From Schizochytrium sp. TIO01 (Eukaryota; Sar; Bigyra; Thraustochytrida; Thraustochytriidae), in NCBI GenBank assembly GCA_004764695.1, contig SMSO01000007.1, forward strand, positions 1,018,001 to 1,082,000: DNA of 64,000 nucleotides. The letters run 5' to 3'. The position numbers and the translations under genes are program-made. Positions 30,753 to 40,816 of the stretch are shown piece by piece (the first letter of the stretch is position 1; every line of letters starts with the position of its first letter). The notes beneath the pieces are model-generated. The model was not told the origin of the DNA. It did no database searches and saw only the letters and a program-made list of their open reading frames with translations.

Positions 30753-31357
30753 ATGTTTCCTTCCTTGTTGCCAGCGACAATTGAACCGGTATGGTGTCCG
30801 GTCCTCGGCATGGACGAAGAAGATGCGCTTGCACAGGTATGTTGAAACGCTGTAGTGAAAAAGTAAAGAATACAGAACATGATGATTCTTGAAGAAACGC
30901 AGCTCTATGACTATGGTAGTGGCAACTGCATGTGAAATTCAGAAACTGACTGAAAGTGGCTACATGTGGCGATTCGATTGGTTGCTGTATTCAATGCGTA
31001 TATTGAATTCTGACAACCATGGTTTATCCTGAACTTCGGGCTCAATTGTTGTAGGAGGAGCAAGCCTTTGAGCAAAAGCTTGCAGCAATTCGAGGTCAGC
31101 GCGGGCCTAGACCGATTGGCGTACAGAAGAAGAACCTGGGTGAGGACGAGGACGAGGACGATCATGAAATGGTTGAAGATGAAGAAGAAGAGGAGGAGGA
31201 GGAGGAAGAAGATGAGGCAGAGATGTCCGAAATGGCCCTTGAGGAGTCTGATATGTCAGAGGGGAGACTTGATGAAGAGGCATCTGGACTTGGCGGCATG
31301 TACGATGACGAGGATGATGAAGAGGAAGATGAAGATTATGACTCAGATGCCTGGTAA
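30753..31357 (+). CDS. ANAPC15: APC15-like subunit of the anaphase-promoting complex (two exons)
   Basis: Exon 1 30753-30836 (28 codons), intron 30837-31054 (GTATGT...GTAG, 218 nt), exon 2 31055-31357. The phase-0 join gives 128 residues; human APC15 is 121. The N terminus MFPSLLPATIEPVW matches the conserved LFPSL-x-P...E-x-W start of APC15. ALAQEEQAFEQKLAAI follows like the human QQQEQQHQAWLQSIAEK helix, and RPIGV matches the PIGK turn. The remaining 75 residues are almost all Asp/Glu/Ser/Met, as in APC15/Mnd2. APC15 controls release of the mitotic checkpoint complex from APC/C. The internal ATG at 31169 would give only the acidic tail and is not the start. Convergent with the methyltransferase gene. 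Confidence 0.8.
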
Positions 31358-31877
31358 ATGCTTTCTCCTCCTTTACTTTGTAACCATATTAAAACAAACA
31401 CTCCGAATTTATGCTTTGCTTGTTGTTTGTTGTTGCGAAACAATAGAGGAAAAATGATTATATCGTTTCATGAAAACTATCCATATCTAAAGTTTTCCTT
31501 AGGTAGGAGAGTATCACCTGGTGGTTTGAAATAATCCCGTTGAGCTGTGTAAACCTGGGCAAGTTTCTGTGCTTCTTTACACACACAATAGCTGAAGTGT
31601 TAGACACCACCTTAAAACTAAAGCAAGCTACTATTGAAGAGAAGATATGCTACCCTCTATGCATGAGAGCTTGTTTAAAGACGAAATAATTAAACATTAA
31701 AGACTGTACACTTATGACACCTAGCCTTGTGGTTTTGGGTATTTGAACACCAAAAATATTAGATAAGATATCATCTCAAGCTTTGGTGTAATGCACAAAA
31801 GAAACGCTATCAATGACTGCTGCAGGATCTGCGCGGTGGGGAGCTTTGAAACCAAATATTATGTCTGAATAATTAAA
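31358..31877. other. Intergenic between convergent APC15-like and methyltransferase genes
   Basis: AT-rich 3' flanks with no coding frame or RNA gene recognised. Confidence 0.6.
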
Positions 31878-32579
31878 CTATCGAACAAACTTATACGCCC
31901 AGAGTTCTTCATATGCAGGCGACCAGCTCTTACGAGCCCATGGGATATCCGCAAGTGTGACGGCATCGCGCACGCCAGGATCGATGGTGGAGATTTGCAG
32001 ATACATGCCACCAGGTTTGAGCATACGATGCACCTGGCGCAAGAAGTCGTGAGTCATGTCATCACCTCCAAATTCTACTGCGTCAAGTGTGCCCTTGTCA
32101 ATGCACAAGTCCACTGAAGAATCTTCGATTTTTGATGCAAATATATCGTCTTGCATGAAAACACTTCGAGCAAGGACATTCTGCTCGTACTTCGTCTTGG
32201 CCACTTTTTCAAGCTGATGCACCGCAGCCTCGCTAACATCAACATTAGTCACATGCACATGGTCGAAGGCCTTAGCAACGCGGAGTCCGAGCTCACTTAA
32301 ACCGCAGCCAATGTGAAGACACTTTAGCTCAGACAGTCTCGCCAGATTGTCGTTGTGGCGCACCTCGCGTTCGATGGTGTCCAATACCTCGTCAACCTCC
32401 GCGAACCATTCGCTAGGAGCGCGACCTGCGCGATACTTGTCGTCCCAAAAGGAAGGCTCCGCAAACTTGCTTGGGTCGCTGCTACTGCTAAAGCTGCTGA
32501 GTTGGCATCGTAAGGGCCCGAGCTTGACGTTGCGCAAGTGGTGTAGCTCGCGGCTTGCGAGCCGTGTAAGTGCCATCAT
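31878..32579 (-). CDS. CSKMT/METTL12-like SAM-dependent protein lysine methyltransferase, probably mitochondrial
   Basis: 233 residues from the first of two adjacent ATGs (32579, 32576). The frame runs upstream only from a GTG. The first 30 residues (ALTRLASRELHHLRN...) are rich in Arg/Leu/Ser with almost no acids, as in mitochondrial targeting peptides. FWDDKYRAG precedes SAM motif I LHIGCGLSELG (about 88-98), then VTNVDVSEAAV (motif II), MQDDIF, and DLCIDKGTLDAV (post-I), which is the DKGTxDA signature of the METTL13/CSKMT/EFM4 group. The end (MLKPGGMYLQISTIDPGVR...WAYKF) fits this family. Animal CSKMT methylates citrate synthase in mitochondria; whether that is the target here is inference. 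Confidence 0.8.
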   Translation of the reverse strand: MMALTRLASRELHHLRNVKLGPLRCQLSSFSSSSDPSKFAEPSFWDDKYRAGRAPSEWFAEVDEVLDTIEREVRHNDNLARLSELKCLHIGCGLSELGLRVAKAFDHVHVTNVDVSEAAVHQLEKVAKTKYEQNVLARSVFMQDDIFASKIEDSSVDLCIDKGTLDAVEFGGDDMTHDFLRQVHRMLKPGGMYLQISTIDPGVRDAVTLADIPWARKSWSPAYEELWAYKFVR

Positions 32580-33990
32580 TTCTGCGATAGCGATTTGTAA
32601 ATTGAATTCTTTTATTTTTAAGATCACTTTATTTCGTGTTTTGTTATTTACTACCGGGAAATGCAGTACACAGCTTTTCTCACCACATTGAATTTGTCAG
32701 AAGCTTGTTGCTTGCGCCGTCATTCTCATTGGTGGTACAAAATAAAAACCAACGTTCTTTGATCAAACAACACAGTGATACGATCGCATACACCTCGACA
32801 ATTGTTTTCAGGATTCACTCTCTTTTTCGTGAAAACCTTCTTTAGTATGTTCTGACTATCGAGACAGCAAAAACATCACTACTATCATATAACAGTGCGG
32901 CTTAAGAAGTGTAAGATATCGCTTTCAGACACTCATTATTATCTCTAACCCCAAATATGGTATCAGTGATAAACACTATTGCGAACGAGTGTGTACCAAC
33001 CATTCCTATCAAATGTATGTGCTTACTTAAATTTTTATCTCACTGCTTGTACTTGAACAATTTAAGTATTGCCTTCCGACTTCAAGTTGAGTTTTCTCCC
33101 GAGTGAAACAATCTTGGCTCCTACTTGGCCCTCGTGGGCACTTTTGATGCCCGCAATATTTCTGTAGTGCTGTTGCTATGTGCAGCACTCAAAATGGATA
33201 ATGTGAACCCTGTAGAATATAAACGCATAACTGTAGCACTCAATGCCTGCATGATTCTGCGAGCCCCAGGATCATTAAGCTCCAGCACCAGTTCTCGATA
33301 TGGAATCTCTCTCCCTCTCCGGCAAGTTCTTGAACTGCTCCAAAACTACCTTCGAATATTTCTACAGCTAGGTATCTAATCTACCTAGTAAGTAGCTACA
33401 TAGCTTTCCGACAACTTCTGATTTCTCCACTCCGTTCCCAGGACCAACGCCACGACAGCAGAAAACATTCCATTACAGAGTTGGCGGCAGCTTTCTCTCT
33501 CTTCGCTTCTCTTCCGTCACTCTCAGCTGTGCCCAAAGTAATCATATCCAAGATGGCACAATCGTTTGATTGCACAATCAATTCCACTTCAAGTTCCTCT
33601 TCAATCTGATCATCTGATCATCTGATCATCTGATCATCTAATCTTCCATCCAAGCAAACCTTTATCAGCATCGTCGATGCTACGAACTGGGGTCCTCTCG
33701 CTCAGCCATCCACAATAAAGTTTTCATGGTTATTTCGTGGACTTGTTTGCTTAAAGGCTGAATTCCAACGATTGATTTCAATAACTGATCTAAACTGCAA
33801 TTGCATTCTCTCATTGATCGCCGTCATCGCACCGTGCGAGAACGTGCTCTCGGCGGGTTCTCGAAACCTTCGTATTTCCACCCATTCTTCGTGGCTGCTA
33901 GTTTGCGCGACCTTTGCGGACTCCAAACAGACGAAGAAAAGCTCAGTGTCTCTGACGTAGGACTGGCGTTAGTCGAGGTAGGACTGCAGC
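32580..33990. other. Intergenic between divergent methyltransferase and Nudix genes
   Basis: AT-rich. Contains a short tandem repeat of CTGATCAT, about four copies (33606-33639). TACCTA words near 33370-33390. No supported gene, though a 5' exon of the Nudix gene cannot be excluded. Confidence 0.5.
33606..33639. repeat. (CTGATCAT)n microsatellite
   Basis: About 4.25 perfect copies of an 8-bp unit that contains the palindrome TGATCA. Confidence 0.9.
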
Positions 33991-35460
33991 ATGAAGCTCA
34001 TGCAGTCCAGCATGAGGTGTTTCATGGTGTTCTCTAGGTCAGCAGTTCCGCTTTGCGAGGGAGGTCGAGGCGCCGTACATCGAGGAAGCGCTGGAGTTGG
34101 TACTAGTGGACTTCACGTTACAGGGTTCGGGTCTTATCGAGGTGTACAGGGTTCTCTGCGAGGAGGAATGTTCGCCATGGAGCGTAGAAACTACAGGATG
34201 GAGCGGCAGTTCTGGTCAGATCTCCCGCTCGACAGGCACCCGCTGCCAGAGCTACACGACGACGAGCTGTCTCAGCAGGAGACCACAAAGGTTGTTAAGG
34301 ATGCTTTTGAGCACCCTGAATCCCGGTTCCTGCTCTTCCGTGACGGTAAGATTGCGCTTGCGAACCAGATTAAGGATATCGATTCCAAAGGCGAGACTTC
34401 TGCATCCGAAAGCAGCGGAAAATCTCTTGCGTGGTGGACATGGGCCCAAGTGTCTGCGTTGCCTTCGTGGAGGGCTCGCGAGCTCGAGCCAGAACCTGAG
34501 AAGTTCGTTGGTGAGATGGATGGCGATTCCGCGGGGCGTACTGTGATTCTGTTGGGTCGCAAGAAGAAGGTTGGAGATGTAGAACATGATAACTGCGGTG
34601 AAAGTCACGATGAAGTGATTCTTGGTAGCGGATGGCGTTTCGTATGCGATGTTAGCGGCGTGGAGGACCCTGCTCTCGAGAAGCTCACCTTCATTCATCC
34701 TCGAAGCATGCTTAACAAGCTTCCCAGTGGAGACATGGCTGTCGTGGGCCAGGCTGTGTCACGCATGAATTGGCACTTGGAGATGGCACACTCACCTCGG
34801 ACGGGCGCAGCTACTGCACCCATCGGATGTGGTCATCGCCGCCGAGACTGGTCCCAGGAGGACCGCCGAAATGCAGTTTTTTACCCTCGTACAGACCCGG
34901 TGGCAATCATGCTGGTCCAATCCAAGGACGGAGAGCGTTGCCTTCTTGGTAAGACTCGCCGCCGTGGAGGTGGCAACATGTACTCTTGTTTGGCAGGCTT
35001 TGTAGAGCAGGCTGAGTCCGTGGAGGCTGCCTGTCGCCGCGAGGTTTTTGAAGAGAGCGGTGTGCTTGTTGGGGATGAAGTCCAAATTGTAGGTACACAG
35101 CCGTGGCCCATCGGAGCTGCAGGTCACTGCGAGCTTATGGTCGGTTGCATCGCTCGTGCTTCTTGTGAAGACATCAACATGGATGAAAAGGAGATGGCCG
35201 ATGTTCGCTGGTTCACGCGAGCTGAAGCTCTCGAGCTTTTGCGCCTTTCACACGTACCCGGCGCCATGGGCAACCCGGAATATAAGGCCGTAGTACCACC
35301 GGACTGGGCAATTGCACATCACTTGATCAAGTCTTGGGCAGAGAATGATGTTTGGGATACTGCGCCAGTCTCCCCAAGTAAGGATCCGTCCTGGCTTATG
35401 GTGGCTGCTTCTAGCCTTGCTGTTGGCATGATCGCAGGTGTCTTCATTGGACGTTTGTAA
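33991..35460 (+). CDS. NADH-pyrophosphatase-type Nudix hydrolase with C-terminal membrane anchor
   Basis: 489 residues from the ATG at 33991. An alternative start is Met60 at 34168, just before the conserved NPLDR-like segment (FWSDLPLDR). The Nudix box (about 336-358: GFVEQAESVEAACRREVFEE plus SG) keeps all G-x5-E-x7-R-E-U-x-E-E-x-G-U residues. It is followed by TQPWPIG, the SQPWPFP-like motif of NADH/NAD-cap hydrolases (NudC, NPY1, NUDT12/13), and upstream is FYPRTDPVAIML. Such enzymes split NADH or NAD-capped RNA into NMN(H) and AMP. The four-Cys zinc ribbon that normally precedes FPRTDP is not there: only one Cys (IGCGH) remains. The last 23 residues form a hydrophobic helix ending GRL, so the protein is probably tail-anchored (mitochondrion, ER or peroxisome). 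Confidence 0.87.
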   Translation: MKLMQSSMRCFMVFSRSAVPLCEGGRGAVHRGSAGVGTSGLHVTGFGSYRGVQGSLRGGMFAMERRNYRMERQFWSDLPLDRHPLPELHDDELSQQETTKVVKDAFEHPESRFLLFRDGKIALANQIKDIDSKGETSASESSGKSLAWWTWAQVSALPSWRARELEPEPEKFVGEMDGDSAGRTVILLGRKKKVGDVEHDNCGESHDEVILGSGWRFVCDVSGVEDPALEKLTFIHPRSMLNKLPSGDMAVVGQAVSRMNWHLEMAHSPRTGAATAPIGCGHRRRDWSQEDRRNAVFYPRTDPVAIMLVQSKDGERCLLGKTRRRGGGNMYSCLAGFVEQAESVEAACRREVFEESGVLVGDEVQIVGTQPWPIGAAGHCELMVGCIARASCEDINMDEKEMADVRWFTRAEALELLRLSHVPGAMGNPEYKAVVPPDWAIAHHLIKSWAENDVWDTAPVSPSKDPSWLMVAASSLAVGMIAGVFIGRL

Positions 35461-35933
35461 AACTTGCGTCTGTCCGTACTGAGGGACCGTAGTATTCTAT
35501 GTCAAATTCGAGTATATTTCATCTTTGCTTTAGATTTGGTTCGGTTGTCAAAGATGCTTGGCCGCCACATGCTGCTCTACTTTCCTGTGGGTTCTTATGA
35601 TATGAGTAATATAGCAAACTTCGAGCCGAATTTAACGATGTTTATTTTGCGATTTCTAGCAAGTCAGCATTTATCCCTATCAAGCAACGCAAGTCCAAGG
35701 TTTCTTATCAACATGCATATTTCGCTTACAATATGTACACAATGAAGTCATTTTCTTGATATTTTTTTATTATTTTTTTATAACCCCTGCAGCAAAGCCT
35801 TGCAGAATAAATAATCAAACCAAACACGCTGCTGCAAAACGCTCTGACGTCTGTTTCATGTCCAGTCTGTCCTTCAAATTAGTAATCTTTGTGGTTTATA
35901 TACTTGCTTAGCTACTCTATAATCATCTCATGT
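35461..35933. other. Intergenic between Nudix gene and tRNA array
   Basis: AT-rich 3' flank; no gene recognised. Confidence 0.6.
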
Positions 35934-36006
35934 GCTTCGATAACTCAGTTGGTAGAGTGGTAGGTTTACACCCTGCAAGTCTTGGGATCGACGCCCGATC
36001 GAAGTA
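35934..36006 (+). tRNA. tRNA-Val (anticodon UAC), copy 1
   Basis: A 73-nt cloverleaf folds by hand: acceptor GCTTCGA/TCGAAGT (G-U first pair), D stem ACTC/GAGT, anticodon stem GTAGG/CCTGC with loop TTTACAC (anticodon TAC), T stem TTGGG/CCCGA, discriminator A. There is no intron and CCA is not encoded. The T loop is ATCGACG, where U54 is replaced by A and the last loop base is G, so the B box departs from consensus. A run of seven T (Pol III terminator) begins about 12 nt downstream. Confidence 0.9.
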
Positions 36007-36122
36007 AATGACAGGATTATTTTTTTCTCCTTTCTTTTTGCTCAATTTTTTCCCTCTTTTTTTTCTTTCTTCCTATGAAAAAAGAGAAAAGAAATGAAGT
36101 TACTGCCCCAAACATCTCAAGT

Positions 36123-36195
36123 GCTTCGATAACTCAGTTGGTAGAGTGGTAGGTTTACACCCTGCAAGTCTTGGGATCGACGCCCGATCGAAGTA
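36123..36195 (+). tRNA. tRNA-Val (anticodon UAC), copy 2
   Basis: Identical in all 73 positions to the copy at 35934, 189 bp downstream. The 5' flank (CATCTCAAGT) nearly matches that of copy 1, showing a recent local duplication. A T-run terminator follows within 15 nt. Confidence 0.9.
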
Positions 36196-36265
36196 AATGA
36201 TAGGTTTATTTTTTTCTTTTTCCCTTTCTTTTTTTGGTGCAGATACTTCAATTTTTTCCCTTTTC

Positions 36266-36269
<4 letters not shown>

Positions 36270-36320
<51 letters not shown>
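36270..36320. repeat. Poly(T) tract, 51 bases
   Basis: Uninterrupted T run between tRNA copies 2 and 3. Its exact length is likely to be unstable or mis-sequenced. Confidence 0.95.
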
Positions 36321-36463
36321 CTATGAAAAAGACAAATGAAGTGAGGCTTCCACTACACTACCAAAATTATGCTACTCTCTGAGTGACTTTGTTTTTGGCA
36401 TTGAGATCTTGAGACCTGAAATGTATTAACCAGTGGAGCCAGATGTAATAACATCTGTCAGAT

Positions 36464-36536
36464 GCTTCGATAACTCAGTTGGTAGAGTGGTAGGTTTACA
36501 CCCTGCAAGTCTTGGGATCGACGCCCGATCGAAGTA
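36464..36536 (+). tRNA. tRNA-Val (anticodon UAC), copy 3
   Basis: Third identical 73-nt copy, with the same unusual T loop, 341 bp after copy 2. The 5' flank has diverged but keeps CAT-CT...GATG. T-rich terminator sequence follows. Confidence 0.9.
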
Positions 36537-37766
36537 ATTGAGGATTTATTTTTCCCCTTTTTTTTTTCTTTTCTTTTGCTCCTTCGACTTTCTGTAACAT
36601 TCCATTAAGATTAAATATATAGAGCATTGGAGAGCTTTGCTATTAAAGACCATAACCAGTTATATAGATATTATTTGCATGGCAGATGAATGGACTTGTT
36701 TATTTCTTTACTAAAAACATCCAAAGCTATGTAGTAGTAGCATAGTATTGTTTTTCTTTTTCCTTACTATGTGCTCAAGTATCTTAATAGTTCTATAAAT
36801 GCAGTTCTCATTTTCTGAACTCATTACTTACATAGAACAAGAACAGGGTCAAACGCGACCTCTTTATTTTAGAGCTACTGCTCAACGTTCACATTTTACT
36901 TAGATAATCATCCCGCCAGGATTTAGATAACGTTATGAAGCAGTCAACAAATCCAATTTCTGTCGTGTAACTAAGTCAATGAAGGTATCGTCCTACGATG
37001 TATGTAAAAGAGCAACTAGAAAATGCCTAATACCTCCGTTTAATCTTGAGAGCAGCATAAGGACGTCGACAAGGAAACAACAAATACGCTTGGACTCCTC
37101 ATGACACCATTATGGCGATTGACTACTTTTGGCTCTAGAAGTGGGCTACTTTGACCAGTTAAAAGCTTTCCTCGGCAGCTTTACTCTGAGCGAAAGCTCA
37201 AGTCAAAGCATTGCGTTTTTGCACAATTCGCAAGGCTGAAACCTGCAGTGTACCTATAAAGTACTCTGTAAATCATCTTTCGTATTACCAGTTTGGGCAG
37301 ATGTTATCCAGCCTCAGGTTGAGGATTGCAAAAATGCTATGCTTTAGACACAAGTGTTGATTGCTATGCAAGGTGAGAATAACGATTTGTAAACTTGAAC
37401 AAGTTGAGGAACTTTCAACTGACTACGAATTCAAGCAAAACGCAGACAGCAAGTAAAGGGATGCTATTGTAGAACCAAGCAAAAGTAGATAAATCTGGAT
37501 ATTTTTGATGAGACGGACCGAAAAAAGAAAAAGAAAAAAAGAGAATGAACAACTACAACAACAACGATCATCGACAACATCAAAAATGTGCCAAAGTCAT
37601 GGGCGTGGTGGGAAGTGGAAGGGGATGAGAGGGTGAAGAGAAGTCAGGGTCGAAGTCAGTGTAAGGAATGCATATACCAAAGAGTAGTGTAAGGGACAAT
37701 TTAGCATCTAACCGAGAGTACAGGACATGAGAAGCGCATACTTGCGTGAGAAAGAAAAGACGAGAT
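36537..37766. other. Intergenic between tRNA array and serine dehydratase
   Basis: AT-rich; no convincing gene. The last 250 bases are the 3' flank of the dehydratase gene. Confidence 0.55.
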
Positions 37767-39338
37767 TTAGCAGGCCGGAGAGGAGCGCGTAATCTTGTTG
37801 GCCAGCGCAAGACCACCAAGCGCTGTCTCCTTGTACTCCTCCTTCATGTCATTGCCGATCTGGCGCATGACCTCGACTACGGTATCAAAAGAAATGTGGT
37901 GGCTCTCCTCGGCAGAGACGATGGCGAGGGCAGCAGCGTTCATGGCCTTGGTGGCACCCATGGCGTTACGCTCAATGCAGGGGATCTGGACGAGACCATC
38001 GATGGGGTCGCAGGTGAGACCAAGAGAGTGCTCCATGGCAATCTCAGCAGCGTTCTCGACCTGACCGGGAGATCCGCCAAGGCAAGCAGCAAGACCAGCA
38101 GCAGCCATGGAGCTAGCGACACCAACCTCACCCTGGCAGCCAGCCTCAGCTCCGGAGATGGAGGCGTTTTGCTTGAAGAGGGCGCCAATGGCAGCTGCGG
38201 TCAGAAGGAAGCGACGAGGGGCAAGGACGACAGCTTCCTCGTAAGACGGGTAGAGGTGCTTGAGCTGGCGCACAGTGCGCGGGTTGAGGAGGTCAGTAAT
38301 GAGGTGCTTGATGCAAGCGGGGATGATACCACTGGCACCGTTGGTGGGTGCAGTGACGATCTGCGACCATCCACCAGCGTTCTCCTCGTTGACGGCGATG
38401 GCATACATGGAGAGCTTGGACATGCCGTTGAGCAGAGGGAGGAAGGAGTCCTCGTGGGACGGAAGGGAGTTGCTGCGAGCAAAGTGCTTCTCCTTCTGGT
38501 AGAGCTTGGGAGCACGGCGCTTGACTTCAAGGCGACCGGGGAGCATGGGCTCGGTGGAGGTGAGTCCGCGCTCAATGCAGCCGTTCATGACACCCCAGAT
38601 GCGGTCGAGCTTGGCATTGACCTCGTCCTCGGTGAATCCCTTGTGGAGCTCGTTGTGGCGCATGACCTCGGCAATGTCCATCTGCTTGTTGGCGCAGATT
38701 ACGAGGAGTTCCTTCATGTTCTTGAAGTGAAGGTCGAGGAGGTGAGCCTCCTTCTCCTGAGCGAGCTCAGCCTTTGTGGCATGCATCTCGTGCAGAGTAC
38801 GGATGAAACCACCTCCGATGCTGAAGTAAGTTTCCTCGAAGAGAAGAGTTTTGCCAGAGTCACCGAAGGCCTTGACAGTCATGGCGTTGGAGTGCTCCTT
38901 CTTGCGGTCAAAGCTCCAGGTGAGCTCCTCGCGCTCCTCAAAGGAGATGAACTTCTCACCTCCGAGGTGGAGCATACGATCGCGGGAGATCGAGTGCAAG
39001 ATCTCAACAGCGTTCTCGACTCTGTCGGGGGCTACGCCGGAAAGACCAAGGAGGCAGGCCTGGTCGGTGGCGTGGCCCTTTCCGGTGAGAGAGAGGGAAC
39101 CGAAGAGGTCAACCTGGACGCGGTCAACCTTGTCCATGAGGTCCTTCTTGCGGAGCTCATCCACGAAGTCGTTACAGGCCTTCATGGGGCCAACGGTGTG
39201 CGAAGAAGAGGGGCCCACGCCAATCTTGAAGAGCTCAAAGGTCGAGGTGGTCACGCTGCGGGTCGCCAGCTTGAAGGCGACGGGTCCCGCCATGGCGCCA
39301 CGGCGAGACAGGTTCGCACTCATCTTGAAGGCCATCAT
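37767..39338 (-). CDS. L-serine dehydratase, iron-sulfur type, single chain (L-serine ammonia-lyase)
   Basis: 523 residues from tandem ATGs (39338, 39335). The enzyme converts L-serine to pyruvate and ammonia using a [4Fe-4S] cluster rather than PLP. The beta domain starts at GVGPSSSHTVGPMKA (about 41-55), the diagnostic SdaA/SdaB motif. The alpha domain has the Cys residues expected to hold the cluster: IIPACIKHL (about 343), GAEAGCQGEVG (about 400) and LTCDPIDG (about 443), followed by VQIPCIERN. Alpha and beta domains are fused as in E. coli SdaA (454 residues). The extra 30 N-terminal residues (MSANLSRRGAMAG...TRSVTTST) are basic and Ser-rich, so probably a mitochondrial targeting peptide, which would suit an Fe-S enzyme. 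The enzyme class is mainly bacterial, so an ancient transfer or organelle origin is possible. Confidence 0.93.
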   Translation of the reverse strand: MMAFKMSANLSRRGAMAGPVAFKLATRSVTTSTFELFKIGVGPSSSHTVGPMKACNDFVDELRKKDLMDKVDRVQVDLFGSLSLTGKGHATDQACLLGLSGVAPDRVENAVEILHSISRDRMLHLGGEKFISFEEREELTWSFDRKKEHSNAMTVKAFGDSGKTLLFEETYFSIGGGFIRTLHEMHATKAELAQEKEAHLLDLHFKNMKELLVICANKQMDIAEVMRHNELHKGFTEDEVNAKLDRIWGVMNGCIERGLTSTEPMLPGRLEVKRRAPKLYQKEKHFARSNSLPSHEDSFLPLLNGMSKLSMYAIAVNEENAGGWSQIVTAPTNGASGIIPACIKHLITDLLNPRTVRQLKHLYPSYEEAVVLAPRRFLLTAAAIGALFKQNASISGAEAGCQGEVGVASSMAAAGLAACLGGSPGQVENAAEIAMEHSLGLTCDPIDGLVQIPCIERNAMGATKAMNAAALAIVSAEESHHISFDTVVEVMRQIGNDMKEEYKETALGGLALANKITRSSPAC

Positions 39339-40421
39339 GATTGCCCTCTTGCCTGCTTCAATCCCTGCTTCCCTGTTTGCTTGCCTGATTGCTTGCTCAC
39401 AGCAAACACCTCAGCCTGCAAGGAAACTGGCTGCGTTCGAGTTCTGTAATTCGGATTTGCTTCTGCAATTCTCCTCCTCTGCGCCCTCCTCCTCCTTCTC
39501 CCTCCTCCTCTTCTTCCTTTTCTTCCACTCAAGTGAAAGCATTTCTTTTTAATGCTTTCTTTTAATTTAAGTTTAAATAAATAAATAACAAATAAAAAGA
39601 AGTTAGTTTTTTTGTAGTGCTGATAAATGATCAAACAAATCAGACATCGCTACCAGTCTCCTAAGCTCTATCTACTGCACATGGTTGACCCCTTCTCTTT
39701 AAACTTTAAACTTTGTGTGGGATTTGATTACAAGAAAACCAGAAGAGAGGTCGCCGTGTTCCTTTGGGGCCCGCCGAAAGATGTGGCGCACTGTCTTCAA
39801 AACGCGTGCCTGCGCAGCTTATGGCGCTTTTCCCGTCTGCTTCCACTATCTCCAGCCTTTTGCCGGCTCCGTGTGAGTTTTGCTACTGCGTTATCGCGAC
39901 ACTGTTCGCGCATGGCAACGACCAACTTTTGTTTTTTGTTTCTTTTTGTGATTCCTGCGTTACCTTTAATTTAAAAAAGAAAAGAAAAAAAGTTAAATAA
40001 TGTTTTTTGTTTTTTTTTAAAGTAAGAAGTTCACAGCCGAGGGAAAAGGGAAACTTGAATGAAATACAGAGTCAGTTTCTTCGCTATGTGCGGCTTATTT
40101 CTTTGGTGGTTTCGCTGGAGCCTCCGCCTTCCTGCATCGACTGTGATTCATGTGCCCTCGTAAGCGCTACACCCGGCACAGTGTTCCGTGGCCAGGATGC
40201 CCCAAAGCTCGCTTGATCTGCAGCGCCACACGCTTCTGCTGTCTTTAGTTCTCTCAAGTTCTAGCTCTTTTGCAATTTTCCTTTTCTCTCTTTTCTTTCT
40301 TCAAGTTCTCATCTTTCTTTTATTTTAACTTCTAAGCCATAGAACAGCACTTTAGCACCGCGTTCTCTCGCCCTCTTTCCCGTTCTTTCCCGCGTAGACC
40401 ATCGCCTGTCTTCTGTTCTTT

Positions 40422-40816
40422 TTCTTTCTTTTCTTTTCTTTTCTTTTCTTTTCTCTGTCCTCCTTTTCTCGTTGCCTTGTCTTCACCTTCGTGCCAAGCT
40501 TCTTCACTGCATTGTTACCGGTAGACGATCCGCATTCCCTCCTGCTTTCACCCCTCGCGAATTAATAAGTCGTGGATGAGACACGCCGCCGCGCTCTCCT
40601 GTCGATGTGCGTATGAATATACACTCCATTCCTTTCCATTCCATTCCATCACTTCTTTCCGCGGCTTTTGGCCTCAAGAAACCCTGCAAAGGCGGCGCAA
40701 ACCCGTCGAAGGAAGGCATCGCGCGCAGGCTTTGTATGCTATGCTGATCAGTATAAACAGCGCTTGATTGAAAAGAGAAGAAGAGAAAAGAAAAGAAAAG
40801 AAAAGAAAAAAAGAAA
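40422..40816. repeat. Inverted polypyrimidine (TTTTC)n / polypurine (GAAAA)n tracts
   Basis: A TTTTC-type run at about 40422-40455 and a GAAAA-type run at about 40770-40816 on the same strand are complementary, about 320 bp apart. They could pair as a long imperfect stem. No gene between them is supported. Confidence 0.7.

Noticed and set aside
31169-31357. Acidic 62-residue protein starting at an internal ATG
   Set aside because: It is the acidic tail of the spliced APC15-like gene; the upstream exon restores the conserved N terminus.
37746-39449. 567-codon plus-strand open frame antisense to the serine dehydratase
   Set aside because: It exists because strong third-position G/C bias leaves the opposite strand free of stops. 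It lacks family motifs, while the minus strand encodes a clear enzyme.
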